A DNA stretch of 64,000 bases, from assembly GCF_014219065.1 (NCBI RefSeq), contig NZ_JACLGO010000009.1:1-64000 (forward strand), in the 5' to 3' direction. Source of the stretch: Halopseudomonas xiamenensis (GTDB lineage Bacteria; Pseudomonadota; Gammaproteobacteria; Pseudomonadales; Pseudomonadaceae). The first letter of the stretch is position 1; every line of letters begins with the position of its first letter. The notes under the pieces were generated by a model. That model was not told the origin of the DNA. It saw nothing but the letters and a program-made list of their open reading frames with translations, and did not search any database. A program made the position numbers and the translations under genes. Below, in pieces: positions 63,188 to 64,000 of the stretch.

Positions 63188-63925
63188 TCAATTTTTTGTC
63201 GCAGAATCCAGCCAGATCAGTGAAGCGAAGCGCCCGGTCTGCCCGTCGCGCCGATAGGAGAAGAAGCGCAGGGAGTCGTTCACCGTGCACCAGCCACCGC
63301 CATAGACCGCGGTCACACCCACTGCCTGCAGCCGCAGCCGGGCCAGCTGGTAGATATCCGCCAGGTAGTGCCCGGGCCGCTGCGATGGCGTGAAACACTC
63401 GGCGGCAGCGGCACTGCCGAAAATCTCGCGTACCTCGGGGCCGACCTCGAAGGCCTGCGGGCCGATCGCCGGCCCCAGCCAGGCCAGCAGCTCCTGCGGC
63501 GCTACACCGAGCGCCGCCACGGTGTTTTCCAGTATGCCTCCGGCCAGCCCGCGCCAGCCGGCATGCGCGGCCGCCACGCGGGTGCCGGCGCGGTCGCAGA
63601 ACAGCACCGGCAGACAGTCGGCGGTCATTACCGCACAGGCCACGTCCATCTCGCTGGTCCAGCAGGCATCAGCCTCCTCCACCAGCCCCGGCGCCGCCTC
63701 CACCACATCGGTACTGTGGGTCTGCTCCAGCCAGGCCAGGCGGCAACCGAGCTTGCGCGCCAGTTCCGCCCGGTTGGCCAGCACATGGTTGGGGTCGTCG
63801 CCGACGTGGGTGCCGAGATTGAAGCCCTTGAACGGTCCCTGGCTGCAACCATCCTGGCGTGTGGTCACGCAGGTCCTGATCCACTCGGGGGCCGGCCAGT
63901 CGGCCTGCAACCAGAAATCCTTCAT
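63188..63925 (-). CDS. pgeF: peptidoglycan editing factor PgeF (YfiH/DUF152 family)
   Basis: 245 aa. Family segments FKGFNLGTHVGDDP, WLEQTHSTDVV and AHAGWRGLAGG are complete, including the His and Cys (TADCLPVLF) metal site of the multicopper-like fold. PgeF removes misincorporated L-Ser-containing precursors from peptidoglycan synthesis; older annotations call it polyphenol oxidase. Its start overlaps the rluD stop (ATGA), matching the rluD-pgeF-clpB order in P. aeruginosa. Confidence 0.93.
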   Translation of the reverse strand: MKDFWLQADWPAPEWIRTCVTTRQDGCSQGPFKGFNLGTHVGDDPNHVLANRAELARKLGCRLAWLEQTHSTDVVEAAPGLVEEADACWTSEMDVACAVMTADCLPVLFCDRAGTRVAAAHAGWRGLAGGILENTVAALGVAPQELLAWLGPAIGPQAFEVGPEVREIFGSAAAAECFTPSQRPGHYLADIYQLARLRLQAVGVTAVYGGGWCTVNDSLRFFSYRRDGQTGRFASLIWLDSATKN

Positions 63926-64000
63926 TCTTCCAGCTCACCGTCTTCGCGCAGCAGCGCCAACAGCTCAAGCATATCCTGCGGCAGCGGCGCTTCCCAGCGC
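63922..64000 (-). CDS. rluD: 3' end of ribosomal large-subunit pseudouridine synthase D (partial)
   Basis: Only the last 25 codons and stop are in the window (RWEAPLPQDMLELLALLRED...). The C-terminal pattern and its 4-bp overlap with pgeF identify it as RluD, which modifies 23S rRNA helix 69. The 5' part lies beyond the right edge. Confidence 0.8.
   Translation of the reverse strand, partial: RWEAPLPQDMLELLALLREDGELEE

Overview
The window is a GC-rich gammaproteobacterial chromosome segment that looks like Pseudomonas sensu lato, possibly the Halopseudomonas/P. pertucinogena side. Support comes from P. aeruginosa-like gene strings recalled from memory (MCP-ampE-ampD-DUF1631-nadC; rluD-pgeF-clpB; Mrp/Sha antiporter, pdxH, esterase, dinG, ychJ), an OprD-family porin, a PcaR regulator, an orphan CcoN and an ANR-type box. 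There are no rRNA genes, CRISPR arrays, prophages or intact insertion sequences. One tRNA (initiator fMet) is present.

Layout. 0.1-8.6 kb: chemoreceptor, ampD-ampE (muropeptide recycling and beta-lactamase signalling), a DUF1631 protein, nadC, a HAD phosphatase and tesB. 9.1-14.9 kb: a six-gene Mrp cation/proton antiporter operon whose first gene is an MrpA-MrpB fusion. 15.0-26.2 kb: housekeeping and conserved small genes (flavoprotein, pdxH, serine esterase, dinG, a ychJ gene with an apparent frameshift, an LEA14-like lipoprotein, DUF2489, an SDR, dinB) and a membrane diguanylate cyclase. 26.4 kb: tRNA-fMet with a strong promoter.

27.2-40.3 kb is the most interesting block. A LuxR-type response regulator and 7TM histidine kinase precede a laoC-laoB-laoA-alkylsulfatase-tetR gene set. 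A sulfatase with a C-terminal membrane anchor lies in the opposite orientation, followed by a second kinase/AraC-type response regulator pair. Together these could hydrolyse alkyl (and perhaps aryl) sulfate esters outside the cytoplasm and oxidise the released long-chain alcohol to aldehyde and then fatty acid. The laoC and sulfatase promoters share a 16-bp palindrome, which suggests one regulon.

40.5-46.0 kb: an HD-GYP protein that has lost the GYP half of its domain, a diguanylate cyclase, a second chemoreceptor, a LysR regulator and an HPP/CBS membrane protein. 46.4-48.0 kb: an orphan cbb3 oxidase subunit, ccoN, with a perfect ANR/FNR box. 48.0-53.2 kb: pcaR and a benzoate/aromatic-acid uptake set (porin, BenE, AAHS-family MFS), with a BenR/XylS-type tandem operator in front of the MFS gene. 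A small dispersed-repeat family lies in the gaps on both sides of the 46.4-53.1 kb block. 53.4-64.0 kb: a divergent class A PBP-like protein, a secreted Asp/Gly-rich small protein, a globin-coupled diguanylate cyclase, sotB, a TerB/DUF533 protein, clpB with a sigma-32-type promoter, pgeF and the 3' end of rluD.

All assignments come from reading translated sequence and recalling families. No database search was possible.
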